64,000 nt of DNA from contig MU004240.1 in the NCBI GenBank assembly GCA_010405405.1, forward strand, positions 1,498,814-1,562,813, in the 5' to 3' direction. Position 1 is the first letter of the stretch, and each line of letters starts with the position of its first letter. Below are positions 9,831-20,126 of the stretch, piece after piece. The DNA is from Microthyrium microscopicum. Lineage: Eukaryota; Ascomycota; Dothideomycetes; Microthyriales; Microthyriaceae. The position numbers and the translations under genes were made by a program. The notes under the pieces were generated by a model. It ran no database searches and was not told the DNA's origin. It worked only from the letters and a program-made list of their open reading frames with translations.

Positions 9831-12529
9831 TCAAGATCTCCACCGCCGATGCAAATCCATCGCAGTCCGCACCCACCTCCGTTCCATAGGTGACGAAGTT
9901 GGCACTGCTGTAGGTGGAACACTACTAGTGCTATTCGTGAGATGATGCCCTTGTGCTCCCCTGGGCTTCTCACGTGGTGGACTAGACACAGGGAGTTCTC
10001 CAACTGAGCTAATTCCACCATCAGATCCATTGAAGCTAAAGGGAGGATAGTCGCTCAAAGATGGTGGCACATCGGCTACATGCGTTCCCCACGTGCTCTC
10101 TGTGGTCCCAACGCGTAGGACAAGCTCGTTATTACCCAAAAAGAAGCTGTGACTGAGCCAATTCTTTGTGTATGGTTGACCATTGAGTGTGGCATTTTGA
10201 ATGAAGACTGCGTGGTAGGTGGGATCAAAGTTCTCGATGGTGATTTTGGCTGTAGCATTGCCTAGGGGCGAGGTGAAATTGACGGATCTGAAGTAGGGTG
10301 GGATGATGAAATAGACATCTTGTCCTGGATTGGGGAAGATACCCATCATGTTGAAGACCGTGAAACTTCCCATTGCCCCTGAGTCATCGTTGCCAGGAAT
10401 GCCGTCTTTGGCTGATGAGAATCGAGATGGGATGTAGAAATGTGAGCGGCGTGCACTCAATCCAGGCCGTCCGGCATAGTGATATTGGAATACCGTGAGG
10501 AAGCTTGGTTCATTGCTAATGTCTCCCACTGACTGATCATGCAGGTAGTTCAGACGCTGCACAAAGTTGGCTTGTCCACCGTAGAGCTGCATGAGTCCGG
10601 CTTGGTTGTGGGGTACATAAAAGCCGTACTCCCAGATCGAGGACTCGAAGGTTTCACCAGCAGTATTTTGAAGCGAACAGACACTGTTTGGATTAGGGTC
10701 CAGTCGGGAGCAGTACAATGGATTTTGATATCCCCATGTCTTGTTGAGATATTTAGGTTGGAAGAAGCCAGTGAATCCGGTTGAGGTTCCGTTGTACAGA
10801 TTTGAAACAGCACTACTATTGAACAAATTTGCCCAATTCTGACTTCGCTTGACGTAAACTGCGGTATCAGCAGTTTTGCCGAGTTTACTAGCCATAAGGG
10901 AAATGGTAAAGTCGTTGTATGCGTATTCCAAAGTACGGGAGAGACTTCGAGTCATAGTTCCAAAGCCTTTGTAGTCGAAATCCTGCACCGGGATGTAGCC
11001 AAGAGTCTTCCAGCTGTCCAAACCCCCACGTCCATGACAGCACCAGTCGAAAGGCTCTTCTTCGGCATCCTTTACGACCGCCTTATAGCCTAGATTCCAG
11101 TCAATGTACTGCGAGATACCCTTCAGATAAGCATCTGCAAGAATAACGTCGGCGTTCGAACCACCCTGAGTATATCCACGGGAGAATGTCATGCGACAAT
11201 CAGGCAACCAGCCATCATGAACATATGTATCGATCAGAGATCGAATCATTCTGGAGACAGATACTGGATCAAAAAGAATCAAGAACGGAATCTGAGATCT
11301 AAAAGAGTCCCAAAGGCTTTGGATGAATCAATATCTTGAATTCGTTGAAGGCTTCTCAACATACCAGTAGAAAGAATCAAAGTAAGGCTCGTCGCTCTTC
11401 CAAAGAGGATTTTCACCGGTATAATCCTGGGGGTTGATCATTGTTCGGTAAATACCACTAAATCAAATCAGTTGTGCCTTAGCTTTCAACACCTGAGTTG
11501 CGCCATACCTGTAGAAAATAGTGGTAAAAGAAGAGTTGACACCTGTATCATCGACTCTGATTGGCTTCAACTTCTCTCTCCACAGCGACTGCGAAGCTTG
11601 TATGACAGATTTGAGGTCAAACTGCGGGATTTCGCTTTCACCATTATAACATGCCAGTTCTGAGCTGATGAAACTCAAGCCAACTCTAGCACGTACCTTT
11701 GAAGTGCCGTTTGCGAAACGAACAAAAGCTCCACCAGGTAGTGGGTAACCATTGATTGATCGGGAAATGGTCAATTCTTTGGCCTCCGTGCTTGCTCTGC
11801 TGTTAACAAAAATACCATTGTCTCGAATGCTGGCTCCGTGAAAATCGACACAAAAATAGGCCTGGTAATTCCCGGTCCCGAAACTGGGAAGGAACCTAGC
11901 ACCACCTTTCATTCGACCAGATTGAGGGTCTACTGTAACCGTTCCGTTGTCTTGCCGACTATCTGAGAGATCCGTGAGATCCATCAGAATTAAAGGACTG
12001 CTGCCTGCTGGAAAATCGAACTCAAATATTGAAGTTCGGTGCGTAGATGACATTTCGGCACTGACTCCATTGCCTAGCTTGATGGCAAAATGACCTGGTC
12101 GGGCTACAACGCTTTCAGGAACAAAGGACACGGCTCGTGCCTTCTTTGGAAAATTGCATCTGTTGATATCATCTCCAGGACACGAAGCATATGGAAACAA
12201 TTGAAAGTTGCCGAGAGAAGGGCTACCACCAGTACCAGAATCGTGCAAATTTCCGAATCCAGTTACCCCAGCTTGCGGATTGAAAACAAAACCTCCTTGG
12301 TTTGATTCATCATTAGTGTCTGCCACTGGTTTAGCAAGGCCGTAGGGAATCGAGGCTCCAGAAAAGACATTGCCTGCGAACGTCAGCATTGCGCATTGTA
12401 TGATAGTAAGAATCTACCTCCGTTCTGGGACCCGATAAGAGGATCGACGTATTTGAGAGGGTCCCATTCATCAGCAGCAACAAGAGCACAGTGAGCCCCG
12501 AGTAAGACTGCTAGAAGCGGCCTATACAT
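9831..12529 (-). CDS. GH92 alpha-1,2-mannosidase, secreted
   Basis: Exons on the minus strand are 12418-12529, 11509-12373, 11365-11457 and 9831-11316, giving 851 residues. The introns are 44, 51 and 47 bp. The protein begins with a signal peptide (MYRPLLAVLLGAHCALVAA). It then shows the GH92 opening YVDPLIGSQNGGNVFSGASI, GIYRTMINPQDYTGENPLW, DSFYCLWDSFRSQIPFL, GCHGRG-like WCCHGRGG, and PGNDDSGAMGSFTVFNMMGI, which carries the acidic residues of the active-site region. Family members are Ca2+-dependent exo-mannosidases that trim alpha-mannosides from N-glycans or fungal mannan. The last ~90 residues are Ser/Pro-rich and then basic (ERRWVRTAMDLHRRWRS). This tail is longer than usual and may not be conserved. 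The start choice fits the signal peptide, with no competing upstream ATG. Confidence 0.93.
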
Positions 12530-13455
12530 GGTGGATATGTGAACGAGTGAATACCATGCAAGGAACCAACCAGGGCAATAAGGTTCGTGTTATCGAGAAG
12601 TTAGGAGAATTCGATAGGGACCAAGCACCCTATATCCCACTTTGACTGGACAGGAACAGGATCTGAAGCAATATATGAGAAGTAGATGGATGATGGAGTG
12701 GTAGCGGCCCGCCAGAATCCCAAATTGTGCAGCATGCCTTGTAGTACGAAATAGCAACAGCTATCCGCGTCTTAGATGGGACGACCCCCAAACATGCATT
12801 TTACCTTCCTTGAGCTACCGAATGAGGAAAGGTCTTGCCATATGGTTATACATAGCGGTGATTACAACAGGGCATGCTCCTGACGTGTGGCCACCGGAAC
12901 CCTGCGAATAATATATTTGGCCTAAAAACAAGAGGTTATATATTGCACTTGTATGGTCCCTCCGCAAGGCACGGTCGGGTAATACAATGAACGCTATAGA
13001 TTGGTGCACCGTGTGCCTACTAGCGATGAATAGTTTGCCGCGTACATCGTTGCTAGTTATCGTTCTTGCTAATGAATAATGATGGTCATGGAGCAGTGGA
13101 GCGACAGGACATTTCGACAACAAGGCTGGACGAAGACTGGAAGTATGAACCTTAGATCCACAGCAAGAAGCTTTCGCGGATAAGGACTGAAAGAAGTCAC
13201 CAGCTGTGAAGGCTGAATGAAATATTGGCATGTCGTTGATGTAAGAAGACAGGGGCTGAGGAACTTACGAGCAAGGGGCTGAGCAACCTGATCAAAGCGT
13301 GGCCTATCCTCGTTCAAGGATTAGGGACTTTGTAAGACACAATTTCTGTCAGACGAACAACTTCATACGTTCTATCAAAATCATCGATATACGAGCCTGG
13401 AAAGTTGTGACGGTATCGGAGGACTTTATTCTGAAGTCTGAAAGCCACAGCCAAC
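12530..13455. other. Intergenic, GH92 promoter and prefoldin promoter
   Basis: This is a divergent region of 926 bp. The only possible gene in it is the doubtful two-exon ORF at 12815-13317. No other feature is supported. Confidence 0.5.
12815..13317 (-). CDS. Doubtful two-exon hypothetical protein, 148 aa
   Basis: Exon 1 (13269-13317) reads MNEDRPRFDQVAQPLA and ends at a perfect GTAAGTT donor. Joining it over a 56-bp intron (13213-13268) to exon 2 (12815-13212) gives a continuous 148-codon frame. The short first exon and its position 138 bp head-to-head with prefoldin 4 look gene-like, but the second exon has an odd composition (HDHHYSLARTI) and no known domain. The real downstream exons may be in another frame. 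I do not recognise the gene. Confidence 0.25.
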
Positions 13456-14009
13456 ATGGAGCGACGAATGGTTCGGCTACCTCCTGTGGTCTACAGAACC
13501 GTGCTAATCTGCAATAGCTGGCCAAAGATGAGGAGGTCTCTACAGAAGATGTAGAGGTGAGAAGAGAAGACCAAGAGAAAATCAACAAATTCAGCAGTCT
13601 TCATCAACGGGAGGCAGCTATGGAAGCAGATCTCAAACAGAAGCAGGCAAGTCTGCGGCGGCCAACTAACTCAAGAAGCTTACATTTTTATCAGAAGGAC
13701 AAAGAGGATCTTGAAGAGATATCGTCAGAACTTGAACTGGCTGATGAGGACGAGAAAATTCCGTACGTGTCATTCAGGCTATTTTCGATACTGAAGTGGA
13801 TCTAATGACCCAGCAGATACAAAATTGGCGACTCATTCTTTTCATTACCAGTTGAACAAGTTCAGGACCTGCTCACCAAATCATCAGAACAGATTGAACA
13901 GGAGGTAGAAAAGCTCGAGAGCAAGTTGAGTGGTCTTCGTGACGAAATGCAGGAGCTTAAAGTCGCCTTGTACTCGAGATTTGGACGCAGTATCAACCTG
14001 GAAGTGTAA
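13456..14009 (+). CDS. gim3: Prefoldin subunit 4
   Basis: Exons are 13456-13470, 13518-13646, 13695-13762 and 13817-14009, giving 134 residues. Exon 1 is only five codons (MERRM). The protein reads VRREDQEKINKFSSLHQRE, then KDKEDLEEISSELELADED, then KIGDSFFSLPVEQVQ and a second helix ending GRSINLEV. This is the two-coiled-coil beta-prefoldin plan, and the length matches the family. The subunit joins the heterohexameric chaperone that hands unfolded actin and tubulin to the CCT chaperonin in the cytosol. Intron 2 (13647-13694) starts GCAAGT and ends CAG, a GC-AG intron with a good CTAAC branch site. The other introns are GT-AG. All four junctions are needed to recover the family sequence, so the model is firm. 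Confidence 0.92.
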
Positions 14010-14448
14010 ATCCGATATCGTCAAGCTATCGCTCCGATAGTGGGATTTCTATCACCAATTTCCAGGCTATCAATCTCATCAAATCCCAACAAATTGACAC
14101 CATTGGAAATACGTAAATGCGCAACTGACTACTGCAGCTAAACTTTCTACTTCCGTGGCTTTTTCCCCTGACATTATTCTTGTCCCTGGCGCGTAAACGG
14201 TTGGATTGTCATTGACCTTTACCTCTATGAGCATTGGTTGCCGATACCCGATCGTGGATTTATGCAGCTCAGTGCCGACCGAACCGTTATTTCCGACTTA
14301 TTTGCAGTCAATTGCGGGCGAATAGTGATGAGTTCAACATACCCATGCTAGTGTTCGACTTTACATACTTTCCTCAACCTCTGATGATGTTTTCTTGGCC
14401 TTTCGCCTTTCCTCAACTTCACTTGGTCCATTGATCGCATACTCAAAC
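14010..14448. other. Intergenic, promoter of the MFS gene
   Basis: This 439-bp stretch has no supported gene. An ORF at 14234-14434 has no protein-like features. Confidence 0.6.
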
Positions 14449-16160
14449 ATGGACTCTGTCAACGCTTCCGTCTATGAATCTCCCGAAAGGCCAAGGAGCT
14501 TAGAGAGTAAGTTTTTGGCTAGACTTGCACTTGAAATTAGTCTAATCTGATGGCTATAGGCATAAATCGACCGATGATGGAAGAATCAGAACTCCCAGAA
14601 AAGGGTATTCTATCGGATCGAGACGACTCATGTCCATCCTCACCCTCCTCCATTGTCCCCAATCTCACGCGTCTGGACTCGGAGGCCCATGTAGTAGCAT
14701 TCACAGCAGATGACAAGGACCATCCTTTTAATTGGCCTGTATGGAAAAAGCTCTATGTCATGAATGTCATCATTGTTACTGTCATGAACTCCACCATGGG
14801 ATCATCGCTGGCTTCAAATATCGGAACTTATATTGCTAAAGAATGGAATATAACGAACGAGAATCTACTGATTCTTCCTACGTCAATGTACCTTGTTGGC
14901 TATGTCCTGGGTCCTCTTCTTTGGGGACCACTGTCGGAAACATATGGACGGAAGCCGATCACCTTGGGAGCGTTCTGGATGTTCTTACTGTTCATGATGG
15001 CATCAGCACTTGCACCCAACTTTGCGGCTCTCGTGATATTCCGCTTGTTATGCGGTATTGGCGCCGCCTGTGCAATCACAGTGTCAGGAGGAATATGTGC
15101 AGATCTATTCCAGGGTCATCAAGCTCGAGGTCGTGCAATGGCATTCTTCATGGGAGTGACAACGTTCGGACCAACGATCGGCCCTGTGGTGTCAGGTTAT
15201 ATTTCCCCCATATCATGGCGATGGAGCTTTTGGGTCGGCTTAATATTTGCTGGGGTCACTGCTGCGCTCCTCTTCACAATTTCAGAATCATACGTACCCA
15301 TTATTTTGAAGCAACGAGCCAAACGACTTCGGAAAGAGACTGGCAATCCTGCCTGGAGGGCTCCGATGGAACTAGAAGAGCAAAACATCAGCCACATCAT
15401 CACCGTAGTCCTCACACGGCCAGTTCGCATGTTCTGCACTGAAGCCATCATTTTCTTCAGCTGCATCTACCTCTCATTCGCATATGCCATCTTCTACATG
15501 TTCTTCCAGGCTTTTCCCATCATCTATCAAGGTGTGTATGGATTCAACGCCGGCGAAGAAGGCCTCGCCTTCCTACCCATCGGCATAGGAGCTTGCCTCG
15601 CTTGCGTCATCTACATCATTTACGATGGAATTCTACGACGCGCGCAAGCGCAGAACAAAGCATGGGTGCGGAAAGAAGAAAGTCGACGCTTACCATTAGC
15701 ATGCTTCGGAGGACCATTTATTGTAGTTGCCGCATTCTGGATTGGTTGGACCGCGAGAGCAGATATCCACTGGATATGTCCAGTCATCGCTGGTATACCA
15801 TTCGGCATCGGATTCCTATTACTCTTCATGTCCCTACTCAACTACATCGTGGACGCATATAAGCTGTTTGCAGCTAGCGCGATGGCAGCGGCTGGTACAT
15901 GTCGCAGTATATGGGGCTGCGTGTTGCCGTTTGCGGCAAAGTCGCTCTACGATACTTTGGGAATAGCTTGGGCGTGCTCGTTGATTGGATTCCTTGCACT
16001 ATTACTAGCGTTTATACCCTTTGTGTTTTACTGGAAGGGCGAGAGCTTGCGAGCACGTAGCAAGTTCTGCCAGTATCTGGTGAATAAGGAGAGAGAGGAA
16101 GAGGAAAAGCAACGGGGTAAAGCGGAGAGAAGGGCGCTGCGAGAAGCACAAACGGCATAG
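14449..16160 (+). CDS. MFS drug/polyamine exporter (DHA1 family)
   Basis: Exons are 14449-14506 and 14560-16160, joined over a 53-bp intron, giving 552 residues. The short first exon encodes MDSVNASVYESPERPRSLE. A polar N-terminal tail of ~75 residues precedes DKDHPFNWPVWKK, the usual lead-in of fungal DHA1 transporters. Twelve hydrophobic segments follow. The loop 2-3 signature is GPLSETYGRKP, and the antiporter-like motif C region is GVTTFGPTIGPVVSGYI with WRWSFWV after it. The basic C-terminal tail (KEREEEEKQRGKAERRA) is cytoplasmic. Such proteins use the proton gradient to expel drugs, polyamines or small toxins from the plasma membrane. The substrate cannot be inferred. Relatives include fluconazole-resistance and Tpo-type transporters. 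Confidence 0.9.
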
Positions 16161-17502
16161 GCAAATCAGTCATTCAAATGATTTGTTTGATACTGGACTA
16201 ATTGATGAGTAATGACTCATGAGACTGCATAATATCCGCTAGCATGGGGCGAAAAAGCCGCGATACTTCACGCGACTTTTTATACACAAACAACAATTTA
16301 CTGTTATCTCGTGCAACAACAGAATACACATTGAGTGCTTGTCCTATGGCCCATCTCGTGCAAATCACTCTACTCATGGCGAGTAGTTGGACGATGTAGA
16401 GGCCATTCACTCGACTGATGCTCATTACGCCAACCAATCTTTTAATCACCAAACAGGAAGCATTTCAATATCAACCTGGATTGCTAAGCTTTAACTACGA
16501 CAGCCAATTCTATAAGCTGAAAGCTTGATCAAGTCGGGTTCTTGGTACACATATTCAAAGTCTTGGTATGCAGCCAAATCACCATCTTCGTCCAATTAGT
16601 TGATGCCTCTCAAATCCTCCTCATGCAGCTCGCCAAATACTCCCAATCTTGTCAGATTGAGATCCCGTCCAGGGTCCAGAAATGAACAGTATCTACCTTT
16701 CGCATATCTGCGTTATGCATGTTTCCAGCTCGGCAAAATGTAGCAAGTAGAGGATCTAGATCTCGCTTGCAAGGGAAATGATCTCTATACCGTCCGTCTG
16801 CACTTTTATGCAGTGGGATTTCCTCTCCCTGCAACTTGGGGTCTTGTGTAAAACTAAAGCTTGAGTTTTGCTCAGAGATGGTCTGTATTTTTGGTTTTGT
16901 TCCTACAATTCATCAAGTCTTTTAATGAAGTTTCTCTTGAAGCCAAAGCTTCTTGTCTCGATGACAAAATCACCGACTGAAGCAGTACTTCAAAGTTTGC
17001 TCACCGTCGGATCAGATATCCATAATGGCCTCGCTCTCTTATCTTACACCTTCACTCTATCACTACTCATTGGTCATCCCACCAAAGGATCGAAGAGGCG
17101 TCGTTCATACCATCTGGGTCCCTGTCGATCCTCAGGTTGTTCAACCCGATGAATGCTTCATACTGCACGCCAAGGAAGCACTAACTGGTTCCATGCTGTT
17201 GGTTGTAAGGCTCGTAAGGCTGAGCCGTCTCTGATTATACAAAGTTGCTATGATTGGAGAACCTGTCCCGCTTCTACGTTGCCTAGACCGTCGGAGTGAT
17301 CAGAACGAGCAGTTCTTCCGTCTGATGAGTTGTCGCCTGCATTTCCATGCAGAAGGGGAGTGATTCGGCTCGAGATCATACGTTGACTGCAAGTCGAACA
17401 GGTAAGGTAATTCCTTCTCAGCTCAGTTTCTGCAAAATCAATATAAGATGGCATATGATGCGAGAAGGAGCTCGCTGATTTTGTGATAACTTCCTGCCCA
17501 AA
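16161..17502. other. Intergenic, no gene supported
   Basis: This is a 1,342-bp gap. ORFs at 16868-17152 and 17025-17234 overlap in different frames, and one (MASLSYLTPSLYHY start) has a slightly protein-like look, but neither extends by plausible splicing. I see no repeat or RNA gene. Confidence 0.5.
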
Positions 17503-19031
17503 ATGTATTCTTCACTTCTGAAAATTGCCTCTGCTTCAGTTCTCATACTATCACCCACAGTGTGGGCGGCTTCTGGTGCTTGTACAAGTGTCATTTATGC
17601 TATATTTCTTCCATTATCAAATGTTCCAGCTGCAGAGAGCTTCTGCTCATCAAAGTTTCCTGTGGCTCCATTTACAACCACTGTAACAGCCTCGGCTGTA
17701 AGTTTATCTTGAGACGATCTCCCGCTCAATGTTAACTCCAGAGCTGTTTCTGGGAGAGCCGGCTAATCAGTAGCATCAGGTCGTTTCGACTAAGACTGTT
17801 GGAACTGCTGCGGCTTTGACCACTGTTACAACAGTACCTTCGACGAAAACGTTATCGACCATAACGATAATAGCGTCGACGCACACATATACTTCAGTGA
17901 TCTCTGTTGTAAGTTAGTCTCTACACGACGGTAATGTATATGGGTTGCAGCCCAACTCCCACATGCGACCTGTTTATATTCTTGTCTATATGTACTCGTT
18001 GGCTGACATTCCGTAGCAAACCCTGACAACAACGATCGCGACCGTGACAGTCCCAGCGGCTAAGCGAAAGGTCAAACGTTCGACATCCAAGACTTCAACT
18101 TCAACTACAACTTCAAAGTCGACTACAACAGCGAAGACTACCTCAACCACATCGAAGACCACCTCAACCACATCGAGTACATCCAAATCTACTACCACGA
18201 GCTCCTCCGGCAATGCTCTACTATCGAGTCTTGAGTCTCAGGCCGCGGCATACGTCAGCACTCTTTGCTCTTGCATCGAAGCACCAGCCAAGACGGTCAC
18301 AGCTACCTCTACACCGACTGTAATCAGCTCAGTCACTGTAACAAATGCTCAATCCGTCACTGCTACGTCAGAGGTCGATGTAACGGCGACGACCACAGTT
18401 CCAGGGACATCAAGTGCGGAAACTGACATCACTTCGACAAGTATTTTGTTTGTGACTGTGACGTCTACGACAACACCGAGTACTTCGTCGACTTCTACTT
18501 CAACTACGTCTTCAGGTAAGCTGTCCGGTGTGCCTGGAGCAAACATTCCAAGACCCTCTTTACAGAAATATATGTAAAGATGTAATCAGTAGGACTAACC
18601 AGAATATAGCACCAGCAGCAACTCCACCTTGTCAGGGTAAAAATGTCGGAGACCAATGCGGCAGCGTATGTCAATGTAAGTACTACCCACCGATTTTCAT
18701 ACGTATACCAGCGTGAGGTTCGCAAGACCAGAACCCCTTTCAGTCCTGCGTCTTACGAGGCCAGTTGGCAGCCTTTAGCCAAGTGACTGGTGACGACAAG
18801 GTTCCTCCCGCATCACCTATCTGAGCTTCATACTCACTACTCTCTATAGGCGCCCCCCATGTCTCAGGCGGCCAAGATCAAAGCAACTTGGGTTGCGCCG
18901 ACATTATCTTTGAATTCGATACCTGTGACAACGATAGCGATTGCGCCATCTTCGGTGCTGGCAGCCTCTGCCTTGATGGCCCAATCTTTGGTGCTTCGTG
19001 TTTTCCTGTTGATTTCCAATGTACCTCTTAG
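17503..19031 (+). CDS. Secreted Ser/Thr-rich protein with Cys-rich C-terminus
   Basis: I do not recognise a family. The model has exons 17503-17697, 17780-17908, 18017-18515, 18610-18675 and 18850-19031, giving 356 residues. It opens with a signal peptide (MYSSLLKIASASVLILS...VWA). The middle (~65-270) is Thr/Ser/Val-rich, with repeated TSTT/TKTT and TVTAT runs typical of O-mannosylated wall or surface proteins. It is broken by one Cys pair (STLCSC). The last ~75 residues hold about ten Cys, with CQGKNVGDQCGSVCQC and then DTCDNDSDCAIFGAGSLC, a disulfide-rich end. No GPI signal is seen. The last intron (173 bp) is unusually long, and a small extra exon inside it cannot be excluded. A cell-surface or extracellular role is inferred from composition. 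Confidence 0.72.
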
Positions 19032-19621
19032 AATGCAGGTAGTGCCTACATATTGTCAAGGGAAGAGGTCTGATGATTGAGTTTGAGTTTCTTTGCAAGT
19101 TGGCAAACAGCTTAGCTATGGTATGAGGCTGAATACTTGACGTGACTCGGGATTATTTGGACGAATTACAAGCAGGAGCTTGGTAACGAAAGTGGATTGG
19201 TAGAGCAGACGTGTAGAGTTCACATCAGCGATAAGTAGTTGAATAGACCGCAGTTATAATGAGATATGTCATATGTTAAAAACAGATGGATTCTCGATAT
19301 TAAAATGCAATGTAATGGACACCGTTATCTGGACAGATTTCTCAGTGCCAAGTGATGACTCCACGACCAAGAAGGAGACAGCATCCTTCCAATGTCGGAT
19401 GAATGTCACGTACGACATCTAAAATCAACGTGATCCCGTGGATGAGTAGCCCAAGCTAAAATCTCACGATAGCATTGTTGAACCAACGGACTACCAACAA
19501 ACAGGCAGCCAAGCCAGCTAAGGTAGCGTGAGATCCCAGAGACATAAAACTTCATTCAGCTAGAATAAGCGTTTTGATGATTGACAAACGTAGCAGTACC
19601 AATATAAAGTACTACAGGTAG

Positions 19622-19790
19622 TACCGAAAACTTCTGTTGAAAAGTGACAAGCTAGCGTGCCTATTTGGGTCGCGGCGCCACTAAATTTAGCGGGCGTCCT
19701 TCGAGTTAGTGATTGGTTGTCCCTAAAAAAATCAAGATCTGACCCAAATAGGCACGCTAGCTTGTCACTTTTCAACAGAAGTTTTCGGTA
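19622..19790. mobile_element. MITE, 165 bp, with perfect 48-bp terminal inverted repeats and TA target duplication
   Basis: The unit 19624-19788 begins CCGAAAACTTCTG and ends with its exact reverse complement. The left TIR is 19624-19671 and the right TIR 19741-19788, with no mismatch over 48 bp. TA dinucleotides flank both sides, as expected for Tc1/mariner-family insertion. The 69-bp centre has no ORF. It is a short non-autonomous element that would fold into a long hairpin if transcribed. The perfect arms suggest recent arrival or gene conversion. It ends about 340 bp upstream of the ILV2 ATG. Confidence 0.85.
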
Positions 19791-19818
19791 GCTTGAGATG
19801 GAAATGCTTGGGTGAAGT

Positions 19819-19825
19819 TGAGTCA
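19819..19825 (-). promoter_or_regulatory. Gcn4/CpcA-type box (TGAGTCA, minus strand TGACTCA)
   Basis: A perfect bZIP amino-acid-control site lies about 302 bp upstream of the ILV2 start, just beyond the MITE. Confidence 0.6.
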
Positions 19826-19947
19826 AAGGCAAAAGGCAAAAATTGCGGGGAAAGAGACCAACCCACCGAAATCGGCACTTGACCAAATTGGATGCAGGCA
19901 CCGCGGGCCAGCCAAAGCAATTTTTTTACTTTTGCATTCTGCCCCAT

Positions 19948-19954
19948 TGACTCA
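19948..19954 (+). promoter_or_regulatory. Gcn4/CpcA-type box (TGACTCA)
   Basis: Second perfect site, about 173 bp upstream of the ILV2 start. Confidence 0.7.
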
Positions 19955-20012
19955 CAACACTCACGCCCTCATACAACACACGCCTTTTAGTATTATTCAC
20001 AGATCAATACAT

Positions 20013-20019
20013 TGACTCA
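20013..20019 (+). promoter_or_regulatory. Gcn4/CpcA-type box (TGACTCA)
   Basis: Third perfect site, about 108 bp upstream of the ILV2 start. Three copies within 201 bp are far above chance for a 7-mer. Confidence 0.7.
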
Positions 20020-20126
20020 TCTGCTCCTAGTCGTCACTTTCTCTACTCTTCTTGCCTATGGGCCCAGCGCCCCAGTTTTCTTCCACATAACAATTTCATA
20101 CAACCCACACGACCACAACAACAACT

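Larger units (their letters stand above)
19032..20126. other. Intergenic, ILV2 promoter region with MITE
   Basis: Its first ~590 bp show nothing. Then come a MITE (19622-19790) and three Gcn4-type boxes before the ILV2 start. No ORF here is credible. Confidence 0.7.

Noticed and set aside
18676-18849. Extra small exon (SQDQNPFQSCVLRGQL) inside the last intron of the secreted protein
   Set aside because: The reading is protein-like and has an AG before it, but the available donors do not keep the phase needed by the final Cys-rich exon.
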